DNA from: Helicobacter pylori
Lineage (GTDB): Bacteria > Campylobacterota > Campylobacteria > Campylobacterales > Helicobacteraceae
Direction: 5' to 3'
DNA length: 64,000 bases
NCBI RefSeq assembly: GCF_016748675.1
Contig: NZ_CP051534.1
Coordinates: 930,001 to 994,000 of the forward strand
Of the stretch, positions 15,947 through 24,834 are shown piece after piece. Position 1 is the stretch's first letter; the number at the start of each line of letters is the position of its first letter. The translations under genes were made by a program, and so were the position numbers. The notes beneath the pieces are model-generated. The model was not told where the DNA came from. It searched no databases and was given only the letters and a program-made list of their open reading frames with translations.

Positions 15947-17500
15947 ATGATGAAGAAAAATAGAACGCTGTTTCTTAGTCTAGCCCTTTGCGCTAGCATG
16001 AGTTATGCCGAAGATGATGGAGGGTTTTTCACCGTCGGCTATCAGCTCGGGCAAGTCATGCAAGATGTCCAAAACCCAGGCGGCACTAAAAGAGACGAAC
16101 TCGCAAGAGAGCTTAACGCTGATACAACGAACAACATTTTAAACAACAACACCGGAGGCAATGTCGCAGGGGCGTTGAGTAACGCTTTCTCCCAATACCT
16201 TTATTCGCTTTTAGGGGCGTATCCAGAGAAACTCAATGGTAACGATGTGTCTGCGAACGCTCTTTTAGGGGGTGCGGTAGGCAGTGGGACTTGTGCGGCT
16301 GCAGGGACGGCTGGTGGCAATTCTCTTAACACTCAAAGCGCTTGCACCGCTGCGGGCTATTACTGGCTCCCTAGCCTTTCTGATAGGGTTTTAAGCACGA
16401 TCGGCAGCCAGACTAACTACGGCACGAACACCAATTTCCCTAACATGCAACAACAGCTCACCTACTTGAATGCGGCGAATGTGTTTTTTAATGCGATGAA
16501 TAAGGCTTTAGAGAAGAATGGGACTGCTACTACTAGTGGAACTAGTGGTCCGACTGGTTCAGATGGTCAAACTTACTCTCAACAAGCCATCCAATACCTT
16601 CAAGGCCAACAAAATATTCTCAATAACGCAGCTAACTTGCTCAAGCAAGATGAATTGCTCTTAGAAGCTTTCAACTCTGCCGTAGCCGCCAACATTGGGA
16701 ATAAGGAATTCAATTCAGCCGTTTTTACAGGTTTGGTGCAAGGCATTATTGATCAATCCCAATCGGTTTATAACGAACTCAATACAAACCCCATTAGCGG
16801 GAGTGCGGTTAGTAGCGCTGGGATAGATAGCAACCAAGCTAACGCTGTGCAAGGGCGCGCTAATCAGCTCTCTAACGCTCTTTATAACGCGCAAGTAACT
16901 TTGGATAAAATCAATGCGCTCAACAATCAGGTTAGGAGCATGCCTTACTTGCCCCAATTCAGAGCCGGGAACAGCCGTTCAACGAATATTTTAAACGGGT
17001 TTTACACTAAAATAGGCTATAAGCAATTCTTCGGGAAGAAAAGGAATATCGGTTTGCGCTATTATGGTTTCTTTTCTTATAACGGAGCGAGCGTGGGCTT
17101 TAGATCCACTCAAAATAATGTAGGGTTATACACTTATGGGGTGGGGACTGATGTGTTGTATAACATCTTTAGCCGCTCCTATCAAAACCGCTCTGTGGAT
17201 ATGGGCTTTTTTAGCGGTATCCAATTAGCCGGTGAGACCGTCCAATCCACGCTCAGAGATGACCCCAATGTGAAATTGCATGGGAAAGTCAATAACACGC
17301 ACTTCCAGTTTCTCTTTGACTTCGGTATGCGGATGAACTTCGGTAAGTTGGACGGGAAATCCAACCGCCACAACCAGCACACGGTGGAATTTGGCGTAGT
17401 GGTGCCTACGATTTATAACACTTATTACAAATCCGCAGGGACTACCGTGAAGTATTTCCGTCCTTATAGCGTTTATTGGTCTTATGGGTATTCATTCTAA
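15947..17500 (+). CDS. alpA: AlpA (HopC), adherence-associated outer-membrane protein
   Basis: A Hop-family porin-like adhesin; AlpA binds laminin and gastric tissue together with AlpB. A signal peptide (KKNRTLFLSLALCASMSYA) is followed by the conserved mature N-terminus EDDGGFFTVGYQLGQV. The C-terminal beta-barrel block (from about FRAGNSRSTNILNGFYTKIGYKQFFGKKRNIGLRYYGFF to YFRPYSVYWSYGYSF, about the last 170 residues) is shared with AlpB, and the final residue is Phe as in beta-barrel proteins. The frame opens at TTG 15932, but ATG 15947/15950 behind AAGGAAAATC fits the signal peptide better. Cysteine pairs (about residues 108-118 region and near 132) suggest a disulfide loop. alpB follows 21 bases later. 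Confidence 0.96.
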   Translation: MMKKNRTLFLSLALCASMSYAEDDGGFFTVGYQLGQVMQDVQNPGGTKRDELARELNADTTNNILNNNTGGNVAGALSNAFSQYLYSLLGAYPEKLNGNDVSANALLGGAVGSGTCAAAGTAGGNSLNTQSACTAAGYYWLPSLSDRVLSTIGSQTNYGTNTNFPNMQQQLTYLNAANVFFNAMNKALEKNGTATTSGTSGPTGSDGQTYSQQAIQYLQGQQNILNNAANLLKQDELLLEAFNSAVAANIGNKEFNSAVFTGLVQGIIDQSQSVYNELNTNPISGSAVSSAGIDSNQANAVQGRANQLSNALYNAQVTLDKINALNNQVRSMPYLPQFRAGNSRSTNILNGFYTKIGYKQFFGKKRNIGLRYYGFFSYNGASVGFRSTQNNVGLYTYGVGTDVLYNIFSRSYQNRSVDMGFFSGIQLAGETVQSTLRDDPNVKLHGKVNNTHFQFLFDFGMRMNFGKLDGKSNRHNQHTVEFGVVVPTIYNTYYKSAGTTVKYFRPYSVYWSYGYSF

Positions 17501-17521
17501 GAAAGGGGGGATCAGACAAAT

Positions 17522-19114
17522 ATGAAACAAAATTTAAAGCCATTCAAAATGATTAAGGAAAATTTAATGACACAATCTCAAAAAGTAAGATTCTTAGCCC
17601 CTTTAAGCCTAGCGTTAAGCTTGAGCTTCAATCCAGTGGGCGCTGAAGAAGATGGGGGCTTTATGACCTTTGGGTATGAATTAGGTCAGGTAGTCCAACA
17701 AGTGAAAAACCCGGGTAAAATCAAAGCCGAAGAATTAGCCGGCCTGTTAAACTCTAATACGACAAACAACACCAATATCAATATTGCAGGCACAGGAGGC
17801 AATGTCGCCGGGACTTTGGGCAACCTTTTTATGAACCAATTGGGCAATTTGATTGATTTGTATCCCACTTTGAACACTGCCAACATCCATCAATGTGGTG
17901 CTAATAATAATGGTAGTAGTAGTAGTGCGGCCACTACTGCTGCTACTACTAGTAATTCTCCTTGTTTCCAAGGTAACCTGAGTCTTTATAACGAAATGGT
18001 TAGCTCTATCAAAACTTTGAGTAAAGACCTCAAAAACAATACCTTTCAAGGCAACAACAACACCACGAGCGCTAATCTCTCCAACCAGCTCAGTAATCTT
18101 AACACCGCCAGCGTTTATTTGGCTTACATGAACTCCTTCTTAAACGCCAATAACCAAGCGGGTGGGATTTTTCAAAACAACACTAGTCAAGCTTATGGAA
18201 ATGGTGTTACCGCCCAACAAATCGCTTATGTCCTAAAGCAAGCTTCAATCACTATGGGGCCAAGCGGTAATAGCGGGGCTGCCGGTGCGTTTTTGGACGC
18301 CGCTTTAGCGCAGCATGTTTTCAACTCTGCTAACGCTGGGAATGATTTGAGCGCTAAGGAATTCACTAGCTTGGTGCAAAATATCGTCGATACTTCTCAA
18401 AACGCTTTAACGCTAGCCAACAACGCTAACATCAGCAATTCAACAGGCTATCAAGTGAGCTATGGCGGGAATATTGATCAAGCGCGCTCTACCCAACTAA
18501 TAAACAACACCACAAACACTTTGGCTAAAGTTAGCGCTTTGAATAACGAGCTTAAAGCTAACCCATGGCTTGGGAATTTCGCTGCCGGTAACAGCTCTCA
18601 AGTGAATGCGTTTAACGGGTTTATCACTAAAATCGGTTATAAGCAATTCTTTGGAGAAAACAAGAATGTGGGCTTACGCTACTACGGCTTCTTCAGCTAT
18701 AACGGCGCGGGCGTGGGTAACGGCCCTACTTACAATCAAGTCAATTTGCTCACTTATGGGGTGGGGACTGATGTGCTTTACAATGTGTTTAGCCGCTCTT
18801 TTGGTAGCCGAAGTCTTAATGCGGGCTTCTTTGGGGGGATCCAACTCGCAGGGGACACTTACATCAGCACGCTAAGAAATAGCCCTCAGCTTGCGAGCAG
18901 ACCTACAGCGACAAAATTCCAATTCTTGTTTGATGTGGGGTTACGCATGAACTTTGGTATCTTGAAAAAAGACTTGAAAAGCCATAACCAGCATTCTATA
19001 GAAATCGGTGTGCAAATCCCTACGATTTACAACACTTATTATAAAGCTGGCGGCGCTGAAGTGAAATACTTCCGCCCTTATAGCGTGTATTGGGTCTATG
19101 GCTACGCCTTCTAA
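17522..19114 (+). CDS. alpB: AlpB (HopB), adherence-associated outer-membrane protein
   Basis: A partner adhesin of AlpA in one operon. The frame begins MKQNLKPFKMIKENLMTQSQ; the shorter start MTQSQKVRFLAPLSLALSLSFNPVGA at 17567 gives a normal signal peptide and is preceded by AAGGAAAATTTA, so the first 15 residues may not be made. The mature start EEDGGFMTFGYELGQV matches the Hop N-terminal motif. Residues about 130-150 contain a Ser/Ala/Thr-rich stretch encoded by trinucleotide runs (17911-17952). The C-terminal barrel block is nearly the same as AlpA and ends with Phe (YWVYGYAF). Two Cys flank the Ser-rich loop and may pair. Confidence 0.96.
   Translation: MKQNLKPFKMIKENLMTQSQKVRFLAPLSLALSLSFNPVGAEEDGGFMTFGYELGQVVQQVKNPGKIKAEELAGLLNSNTTNNTNINIAGTGGNVAGTLGNLFMNQLGNLIDLYPTLNTANIHQCGANNNGSSSSAATTAATTSNSPCFQGNLSLYNEMVSSIKTLSKDLKNNTFQGNNNTTSANLSNQLSNLNTASVYLAYMNSFLNANNQAGGIFQNNTSQAYGNGVTAQQIAYVLKQASITMGPSGNSGAAGAFLDAALAQHVFNSANAGNDLSAKEFTSLVQNIVDTSQNALTLANNANISNSTGYQVSYGGNIDQARSTQLINNTTNTLAKVSALNNELKANPWLGNFAAGNSSQVNAFNGFITKIGYKQFFGENKNVGLRYYGFFSYNGAGVGNGPTYNQVNLLTYGVGTDVLYNVFSRSFGSRSLNAGFFGGIQLAGDTYISTLRNSPQLASRPTATKFQFLFDVGLRMNFGILKKDLKSHNQHSIEIGVQIPTIYNTYYKAGGAEVKYFRPYSVYWVYGYAF
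17911..17952 (+). repeat. Trinucleotide runs (TAG)n/(ACT)n inside alpB
   Basis: GGTAGTAGTAGTAGT is followed by GCGGCC and ACTACTGCTGCTACTACT. The frame reads Asn-Gly-Ser-Ser-Ser-Ser, then Ala/Thr repeats. The two halves are complementary, so the single strand could fold on itself. Copy-number change keeps the frame and would vary the loop length. Confidence 0.7.
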
Positions 19115-19184
19115 AAAAGCTCAAGGCCTTTTATAGGCTTTGATTGAACCCTTTAACCCCCACTTTAAACAACCCTAAAATCCC

Positions 19185-19225
19185 TATCAAATGTTGTCAA
19201 ATATTGAGATTAACCCCCAAGAACG
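19185..19225 (+). repeat. 41-bp direct repeat, copy 1
   Basis: From TATCAAATGTTGTC to CCCCCAAGAACG, identical to 19360-19400, 175 bases apart. The flanks of both begin with CAACCC(T)AAAAT, so the duplicated unit is somewhat longer with mismatches. Confidence 0.85.
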
Positions 19226-19359
19226 CTTGATTAAAAGCTAGCATTCACAAAAAACTTAACGCTCAAGGCTTATTGAGATTTTAAAACGCTTGATTAAAAA
19301 CTTTTAAAAAGCTTTAGCGCTTCAAAATTTTTATACTTAGAAAAACAACCCAAAATATT

Positions 19360-19400
19360 TATCAAATGTTGTCAAATATTGAGATTAACCCCCAAGAACG
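19360..19400 (+). repeat. 41-bp direct repeat, copy 2
   Basis: Identical to 19185-19225. The segment between the copies contains a stretch of CGCTTGATTAAAA, also present beside copy 1, suggesting stepwise duplication in the alpB downstream DNA. Confidence 0.85.
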
Positions 19401-19474
19401 GCTTTAATGGTAAAGGTGATCAAACGCTAAAGGCGTTTAGGATTTCTGTGGTTAAAAACTTTGTTTTGTAAATC

Positions 19475-19577
19475 TTATGGTAAAACCCATTTTTTAAGGG
19501 GATAAGGGGCATTTTGAAATCATTCTCCCCCACAACCCCCAAAACTAAATCCCCCTAACCCAAGAAAACCGCTTTTA
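19475..19577 (-). repeat. Dispersed G-run/C-run intergenic repeat, copy 2
   Basis: Reverse complement begins AAAGCGGTTTTCTTGGG, then GTTAGGGGG, GGGGGTTGTGGGGG, ATTTCAAAAT, GCCCCTTATCCCCTTAA and GGGTTTTACCAT, matching copy 1 at 6853-6954 along its whole length with point differences. It lies in the alpB-hofG convergent gap. Confidence 0.75.
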
Positions 19578-19903
19578 AAACCCCCAAGCAGAAATCCTAA
19601 ACATCTTTAGTGTTTGGGGTGAATGCCGCTAATTTGCAGTATAACACCCCCATACATTTGCATCTAGCGCAGGAAGCGCGCAAAGTTACGCCTTTATAGA
19701 TATGATGCGTGAGAGCTGTAAGGAATGCGTTGGAGCTCAAACTCTGTAAAATCCATTAGGCACACAGAACAAGAACCAAACTCTCCTCCAACATCAGGAA
19801 GCCCAATCGTCTTTAGCGTTTGGGTGCTTCACAAAACGAGCCACGCAAAGTATTATATTTTAAAAAATGCTTTGGAGTGTTTTTAACTTGCTGTGATTGG
19901 AAA

Positions 19904-21448
19904 TCAAAACTTCAGCGTGAGGTTGGTCATCATGTAACTTCTGTCTTGGTAATTCGCGCTAAAGTCGCCATCAGGGTTATTGAACTTGGGCGCTCCAAAA
20001 TACCCTGCTTGATACCCTTTATTGATCCTAGCCCCATAATAAGTGATCCTAAAGTTAAGAAGAACCGATTCGGTGAATGCATAGCTCGCATTGAATTGCA
20101 AGGAGTATTCATTAGCCCTCCCCACTTGCCCTAACGCATTTTTATTCGCATGAGAGACGCGCCCAAAAACATGCCATGCGAAACGCTTGTGGATCCCTCC
20201 AACAGAAGTGTAAAAAGTGAAAGTGTTCGCGTTAGTGATCGCATCAGCCAGCCCATCATAAGCCGTATTATCCCAAAAATCATAGCCAATCATTCCGGCA
20301 TGCCTAGTCGTTACTGAGATTTCACTACCGATATAGGAAGTGTTATTACCCCTTGGCATCGTGTGAGAGCCTAAAAAAGCGTCTGAATTGCCAAAGGTGT
20401 TATAAAAGCCAATGGACCAGTTGAAATTATCCCACCAAAAAACCTGGCGGATATTCAAAGTAACGCCATTCCTCCCCAACAACGAGCCATGAGGCGTGCT
20501 GTCTTCTAAACTATAAGTGTTTGTCTCTGGGTTATACCATCCCCTATAGTATAAAGGAAAGGTTGTCATGATCATGCTTTGAGAGCGAAAGCCTACATTT
20601 TCAAAATTCCTATTCGTGTCATAGACTAGCTTAAAACCGGGAGCGTTATAAGTCTTAGGCGCAAAATAATAAAAAAATTGAGCGTCTAAACCTTTATAAG
20701 AATAGGTTGTGGTGATCCCATGCCAACCATAATTGATGAAATCGTTGCTGTTATTAGGATTGCCTCCCTTTTTCAAATAAGGCACGGTCGCAAAAAACTC
20801 ATAAATCCAAGAGTTGAACGCTAAACCTCTCCCAAAAGAGCTCCACCACCAAAACCTTAACCTTTGCGTTTCAGTCTTATAGGGCTGATAATACACTTCC
20901 CACCCTTGATTCGATCCGCTCATAAAATCAATATTCGCTTCATAACGCCCCACTTTAAACCCAAAAACATCTTTGTAATCGTATCGTAAAAAAGCGGTAT
21001 CCACCACATAAGGCCTTGCATGATAGCTCGCTGATTGAGAAGTCCCCGCATAAGCAGGGCCAAGATACTTATTGAAAAAGTATCCATGATAGCCCCCAAT
21101 GAAATTCTCCACGATTGAGCCAAAAACTTTCCCGTTAGCCTGGTTAATATCATATTTAGTCTTGTCATAAGGAATGGCTGCAATCGCCCCACCCAAAGAA
21201 ACAGAAAGCCTGTGGTTTTCGGTGCCTTTAGGGAGTAAATTGACTTTGACTTGCGCTAAAGTTACAATATCTATAAAACTTTCGGTAGGATAAATCCCTT
21301 TTTTGGTATTGATTTGAGAATTGTTAAAACCAATTTTAGAAAAGTTCTCCACACGACCACTAAACCGATAATCAAAAGCTTCTATAGGACACAATAAAAA
21401 CGATAAAAGCGATAAAGAAGAAGTCAGAAAATACTTTTCTTGCTTCAT
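19904..21448 (-). CDS. hofG: HofG-type outer-membrane protein (Hof family)
   Basis: A 514-residue predicted beta-barrel. The signal peptide is about residues 1-24 (MKQEKYFLTSSLSLLSFLLC, then PIEAFDYRFSGRVENFS). The body is rich in alternating aromatic strands (FWWWSSFGRGLAFNSWIYEF; GWHGITTTYSYKGLDAQFFYYF). The end is YMMTNLTLKF with terminal Phe. The family (Hof proteins, porin-like) is known from H. pylori; from the position next to alpB I take this to be HofG (HP0914), a match from memory. It is convergent with alpB and downstream of frpB on the same strand. The promoter holds a T14 tract and a 16-base palindrome (listed). Substrate is unknown. Confidence 0.82.
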   Translation of the reverse strand: MKQEKYFLTSSLSLLSFLLCPIEAFDYRFSGRVENFSKIGFNNSQINTKKGIYPTESFIDIVTLAQVKVNLLPKGTENHRLSVSLGGAIAAIPYDKTKYDINQANGKVFGSIVENFIGGYHGYFFNKYLGPAYAGTSQSASYHARPYVVDTAFLRYDYKDVFGFKVGRYEANIDFMSGSNQGWEVYYQPYKTETQRLRFWWWSSFGRGLAFNSWIYEFFATVPYLKKGGNPNNSNDFINYGWHGITTTYSYKGLDAQFFYYFAPKTYNAPGFKLVYDTNRNFENVGFRSQSMIMTTFPLYYRGWYNPETNTYSLEDSTPHGSLLGRNGVTLNIRQVFWWDNFNWSIGFYNTFGNSDAFLGSHTMPRGNNTSYIGSEISVTTRHAGMIGYDFWDNTAYDGLADAITNANTFTFYTSVGGIHKRFAWHVFGRVSHANKNALGQVGRANEYSLQFNASYAFTESVLLNFRITYYGARINKGYQAGYFGAPKFNNPDGDFSANYQDRSYMMTNLTLKF

Positions 21449-21489
21449 TAAACTCTCCCTAAACTTAATTGTATGATTTTTCTTATTTA

Positions 21490-21505
21490 GATTATAATTA
21501 TAATC
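21490..21505. promoter_or_regulatory. 16-bp perfect palindrome in the hofG promoter
   Basis: GATTATAATTATAATC is its own reverse complement. It lies 42 bases before the hofG ATG, and on the minus strand includes TATAAT, so it overlaps the likely -10 box. The AT-rich symmetry resembles H. pylori Fur boxes (TAATAATnATTATTA) without matching exactly. Regulation by Fur is an inference. Confidence 0.5.
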
Positions 21506-21519
21506 AAAAAAAAAAAAAA
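21506..21519 (-). repeat. 14-base homopolymer (T14 on the hofG strand) next to its -10 box
   Basis: Read in the hofG direction, T14 directly precedes GATTATAATTATAATC, placing it in the spacer/-35 interval. Length changes here alter promoter spacing in other H. pylori OMP genes (sabA and hopZ are the known kind of example), so hofG is a candidate for transcriptional phase variation. Confidence 0.65.
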
Positions 21520-21776
21520 TAGCATGAAGTTAAAATATTGATTAAAATCCGCAACCCTATTTTACAAAAAATAACCCATCATTGTAAATTGGTTTAAAAT
21601 TAAAAGATTAAAATCATATATTTGTTACTTCTAAAGAATGTTTTATTTTTGATTGGGCTTATTACCCATGAAATTCTCGCTTCTTTTAACCCTCCTTTTT
21701 TGTTTTTGCGCGGGCGTTTTTATTTCTTCACTTCTTTAATCGCTTCAAAGAAAATAGCCCCCCACGCGCTCAAATT

Positions 21777-24218
21777 TTAAAACTTATAAGAAATTTCAAA
21801 TCTAGCGTTAAAGCCAGGCTCTGCCATGCCCCTTGCATATTTGTCTTGATTGGGTTCATCAGGGCTCATCACCGGGCTGGCTTGATCAATATATTGTTGG
21901 TTAAAAACATTGTTAAACACCGCATTCAAGCTCAACCCTTTGAGTTTTTTGTAAGTGGGCTTGTAAGTGATAAAGAAACTGCTCACCCCATAACCGGGTT
22001 TATGCACATGAAAAATCCCGGGCGTTTTAGGGCAATTGCTAGGCCGTCTGTCAATATCCGTAGGGCCGTTACGATAAGGGCTATAAGAGCAATAACTCAA
22101 ATCCGTAACAAAGCGTGAAAGCCAAGTGATGCTAAGGCCGGTGCGTGGGATTGTATAGCTTGCCGTTAAAATAAACACATTGCCGGTTGTAGCCGCCAAT
22201 TCATACACATCAGCGATCAAACGCCCCTTTAAAGAAGGCCATGATCGCGCCACGCTCAAGCCTAAAGAAAAACCCTTGTATTTAGCCGTCCCTGAAACTT
22301 CATAACCCGGCACATAAATAATATCTTGCGCGGGCAAATTAGTTACAAAAAGCGTTGAAGAAAATTGGTTGATGTAATTAGAAATCAATTGGACAAAACC
22401 GGCGGCTCTGAAATCAAAATACTGACTGCTGTATTCGGTGTTAAATTCCACATTTTGCCCGATTTCTGGCTTTAAATTACGGTTGTAGCGCAAATTATCT
22501 TGACGCATCCACACCAAACCTCCAGGCATAGGGCCTCTGGTTACATACGCGTAAGAAAGCCTGAAATTCAAATTTTCTAAAGGCAAAACATTTAAAGCCG
22601 CGCTAGGGCTAAACCCTTGGGTTATGTGCAATTGCCAGTCTTTATCCACTAAAGTATAGACATCATAACGAGTCCCTGCCCCTAAAGTTATCATAGGGTG
22701 CAAGGTGTAATTCGCTTGCGCATACACCCCAACCACATTCGCCGTAGCGCCATTTCGTTGGCAGCGCCCGTTCATGTTAGGATCATTAGGGCCCATAACC
22801 CTTAAGCATGCATCAGGGGCATCGCCGGGCTTGACTAATTCGCTATTAGGGATCGCTTTATCAAAAGTGGTTAAGTTTTGGTAATTCAACCCGTATTCCA
22901 AAAGATTGTCATTTTTATGATCTATGGTGTGGATCACGTTCGCATTGAACCCGGAATTGATGATGAATAAATTTTTATTAGCGACAACAGAACCCCCTCC
23001 AAGGCTTTTAAAAGTGATGGAGCAGGTTTGTTTAAGAGCGTCATAAATGCCCCCTTGCGCCACGCATTGATTTTCTTCGCCAAGTTGTGGGTTTGGGGTG
23101 AAAGGAATGATGGTCGCTATATCGCTAGGTCTGAAAAGCGGATCAATTTGGACATTCCTAATACTCGTATAGCCATTGATTTTTAATTTAGGATCACCAA
23201 AACGGCTCCCCCCTTCCCTTTCATAATTCAAACTCACGTTATGCACTAAATTGACGCTATAAGTTTTAAACAAACTAGCGTCATTTTCAAACAAGCAATC
23301 ATCAGGGTTTTTCTCGTTAGGGAAAGCGTTAAAATCACCGCAAGAATAGGGTAAAAAAGTGCCTGTAAAATTCGCTCTTAAAGGGCGGTTAGCGTTATCT
23401 CTGGTCATGTTATAACTGAGCGTTAAGGTATCCCTATCACTCAAATAACCATTGATCTTAGCCATCACATTGTTTTGCTCGCTAGGGCTTGCTGTAACTT
23501 TATTATCCGCTTTAGGGTCAAAAAGATTTTTCATCGCATTATCCCCATCACGATAATAGAAAATATTTTGGTGCGTGTAATACAAAAGCGCATCAAAATG
23601 ATGGTTACGATAAGCGCCCATAATGGTTTCCCTGTCTCCAAAGTTGGTTAAAAAAGTGGCAGCCCCACTTATGGCGTAGTCTTTGCCTTTAGGGATAAAA
23701 TCGCTCGCGCTTTTAGTCTCCATTTTGATCGCGCCAATCAAAGCCATAGGCCCCGCACTCGCTTGAGCCGCCCCCTTAGTAACCACCACGCTTTTGAGCA
23801 TTCCAGGGTCAATAATCGTATTGCCTTAATGCCCATAGCTTGCGCCCATTTGCGCCGCGCCATCCACCGTAACCCGAGCCAATCTGTCTTCAATACCGCG
23901 CACATAAATTTTTTGCGCTATCACCGCGCCTCCTCCCACATTGATATTAGGGTTTCTTCTAAACATGTCGCTAATTTGGTTGGCTTGCCTTCTTTCTAAT
24001 TCCTTACTTGAAATGGTTGTCTGGTTGTTGTAATTAAAGATTTTAGCTGCTTGAGTGGTAACCTTACCCAAAGTGTGTTGGGCGTTCTTTTCTTTATCTT
24101 TTTTCCTTTCTGTCTTTTTTTCTTCTTTTTCTTCTTCTTTAGCCTCTAATTCAAACATGCCTAATAAGGACAAAAAAATAGAAAAACTACAATACTTCCT
24201 AAAACGCTTGTCATTCAT
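21777..24218 (-). pseudogene. frpB: FrpB-type TonB-dependent iron receptor, split by one nonsense codon
   Basis: The span 24218 to 21777 is one 813-codon frame apart from TAA at 23826-23828. The 5' part (130 codons) has a signal-like N-terminus, a Lys/Glu-rich stretch, and the plug domain with QISDMFRRNPNINVGGG and IYVRGIEDRLARVTVDGA. After the stop, GNTIIDPGMLKSVVVTKGAAQASAG continues the plug, and the 22-strand barrel follows to FNARFEISYKF. In relatives the stop site reads YGHQGNT, so CAA became TAA. An internal ATG (23801) could start only the barrel without signal peptide. I recall the corresponding locus of strain 26695 (HP0915/HP0916) as also being split. Confidence 0.85.
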
Positions 24219-24265
24219 TCTTAAAATCCTATTTATTATAATTTCTCTTAAAAAATAAAGGTATT

Positions 24266-24271
24266 ATTATA
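24266..24271 (-). promoter_or_regulatory. Possible -10 of frpB within an AT-rich Fur-like patch
   Basis: On the minus strand GACTATAATAATACC contains TATAAT about 48 bases before the frpB ATG. TATAATAATA and a further AATTATAATAAATA nearby resemble halves of the Fur box. An AGGATTTTAAGA ribosome-binding site precedes the ATG. Iron control is likely for this family but is not proven by the site. Confidence 0.35.
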
Positions 24272-24398
24272 GTCAAAAAAATATTACAATCGCCTTAAAA
24301 GAGCTAGCCATTTTTGATAAACAAATGATAAACTTTTAGAAAAATCCCAAAAAAACCCCTTTCAAAGCGCGCAGAATGCGAAATAATAAAGGGTAATT

Positions 24399-24833
24399 TT
24401 ATCTTACTCTCACTTTTTTATGTTTATAAAGCTTGAATATTTTAGAACTAGCGCTTTCAAACAAACCCCTTTCATCGCTCACAATCACATCAGCGAGGTT
24501 GGAAGCGATTTCTTTATCATAAGCGTATTGGGTGAGGTTGGCTGAGGTGCTATAGAGCGTTTTAAAACGCTTTAAAAAATCCCCATGCCTGCCTTTAATC
24601 ACACGAACGGCTTTAGAGTTAGGGTAAATAAAAGTGGTTTTAGCGCTTCTCCTGATGAGGTTTTTAAACGCATTGGGCGCGCGCACTAGGCTTTTTAGGG
24701 TGCTAAAATCAGCGCTTTCTATTAAAACGCTTTGGTTTTTAGGGCGCTTTTTTAAAGCGTTGAGCTTTTCGCTGTCTTTAGAAAGCAATCCTATCGTGGT
24801 ATCGCTTTGAACGAGATACACTAACGCCATCAA
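24399..24833 (-). CDS. Sua5/YciO/YrdC-family protein (TsaC-like)
   Basis: A 144-residue protein with parts of the YrdC fold: MALVYLVQSDTTIGLLSKD (a TDT-type substrate motif, as in YPTDTVYGL), LKKRPKNQSVLI (the KxRP segment) and LYSTSANLTQYAYD (STSAN motif). TsaC-type enzymes make threonylcarbamoyl-AMP for t6A modification of tRNA. This protein is shorter than TsaC (about 190), and the second half is reduced, so it may be a divergent TsaC or a family member with another role. A TTG at 24833 opens the frame; ATG 24830 is the more natural start. It follows the carB stop directly, suggesting co-transcription. Confidence 0.7.
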   Translation of the reverse strand: MMALVYLVQSDTTIGLLSKDSEKLNALKKRPKNQSVLIESADFSTLKSLVRAPNAFKNLIRRSAKTTFIYPNSKAVRVIKGRHGDFLKRFKTLYSTSANLTQYAYDKEIASNLADVIVSDERGLFESASSKIFKLYKHKKVRVR

Positions 24834-24834
24834 G

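Larger units (their letters stand above)
19115..19903. other. alpB downstream intergenic region
   Basis: Nearly 790 bases without a credible intact gene. It contains two copies of a 41-base direct repeat (19185-19225, 19360-19400), short repeats of CGCTTGATTAAAA (19224 and 19284 areas), dispersed repeat copy 2 (19475-19577), and at 19630-19800 a more GC-balanced stretch that looks like a decayed gene or RNA (see findings). CTTTAG(T/C)GTTTGGG occurs at about 19605 and 19813. Confidence 0.6.
21449..21776. other. hofG upstream / frpB downstream region
   Basis: A 328-base gap. Near hofG lie a palindrome and a poly-A tract (separate entries). At 21668-21739 on the plus strand there is a 23-codon frame for a hydrophobic peptide (MKFSLLLTLLFCFCAG, then VFISSLL) without a ribosome-binding site; I do not count it as a gene. 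I saw no terminator beyond AT-rich DNA. Confidence 0.5.

Noticed and set aside
18606..18875. 89-codon alternative frame within alpB
   Set aside because: Overlaps the conserved barrel of AlpB; no start signal.
19820..20134. 104-codon plus-strand frame
   Set aside because: Antisense to the 3' end of hofG, which has a clear barrel sequence.
21668..21739. 23-aa hydrophobic peptide on the plus strand
   Set aside because: No ribosome-binding site, no neighbours in support; could be the remnant of a signal peptide.
23801..23828. Independent second gene starting at the FrpB barrel
   Set aside because: The frame is continuous with the upstream plug domain apart from one stop; no ribosome-binding site supports a new start.
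24266..24300. Definite Fur box before frpB
   Set aside because: AT-rich DNA gives many near matches; only a partial match is present, so it is listed as a weak promoter only.
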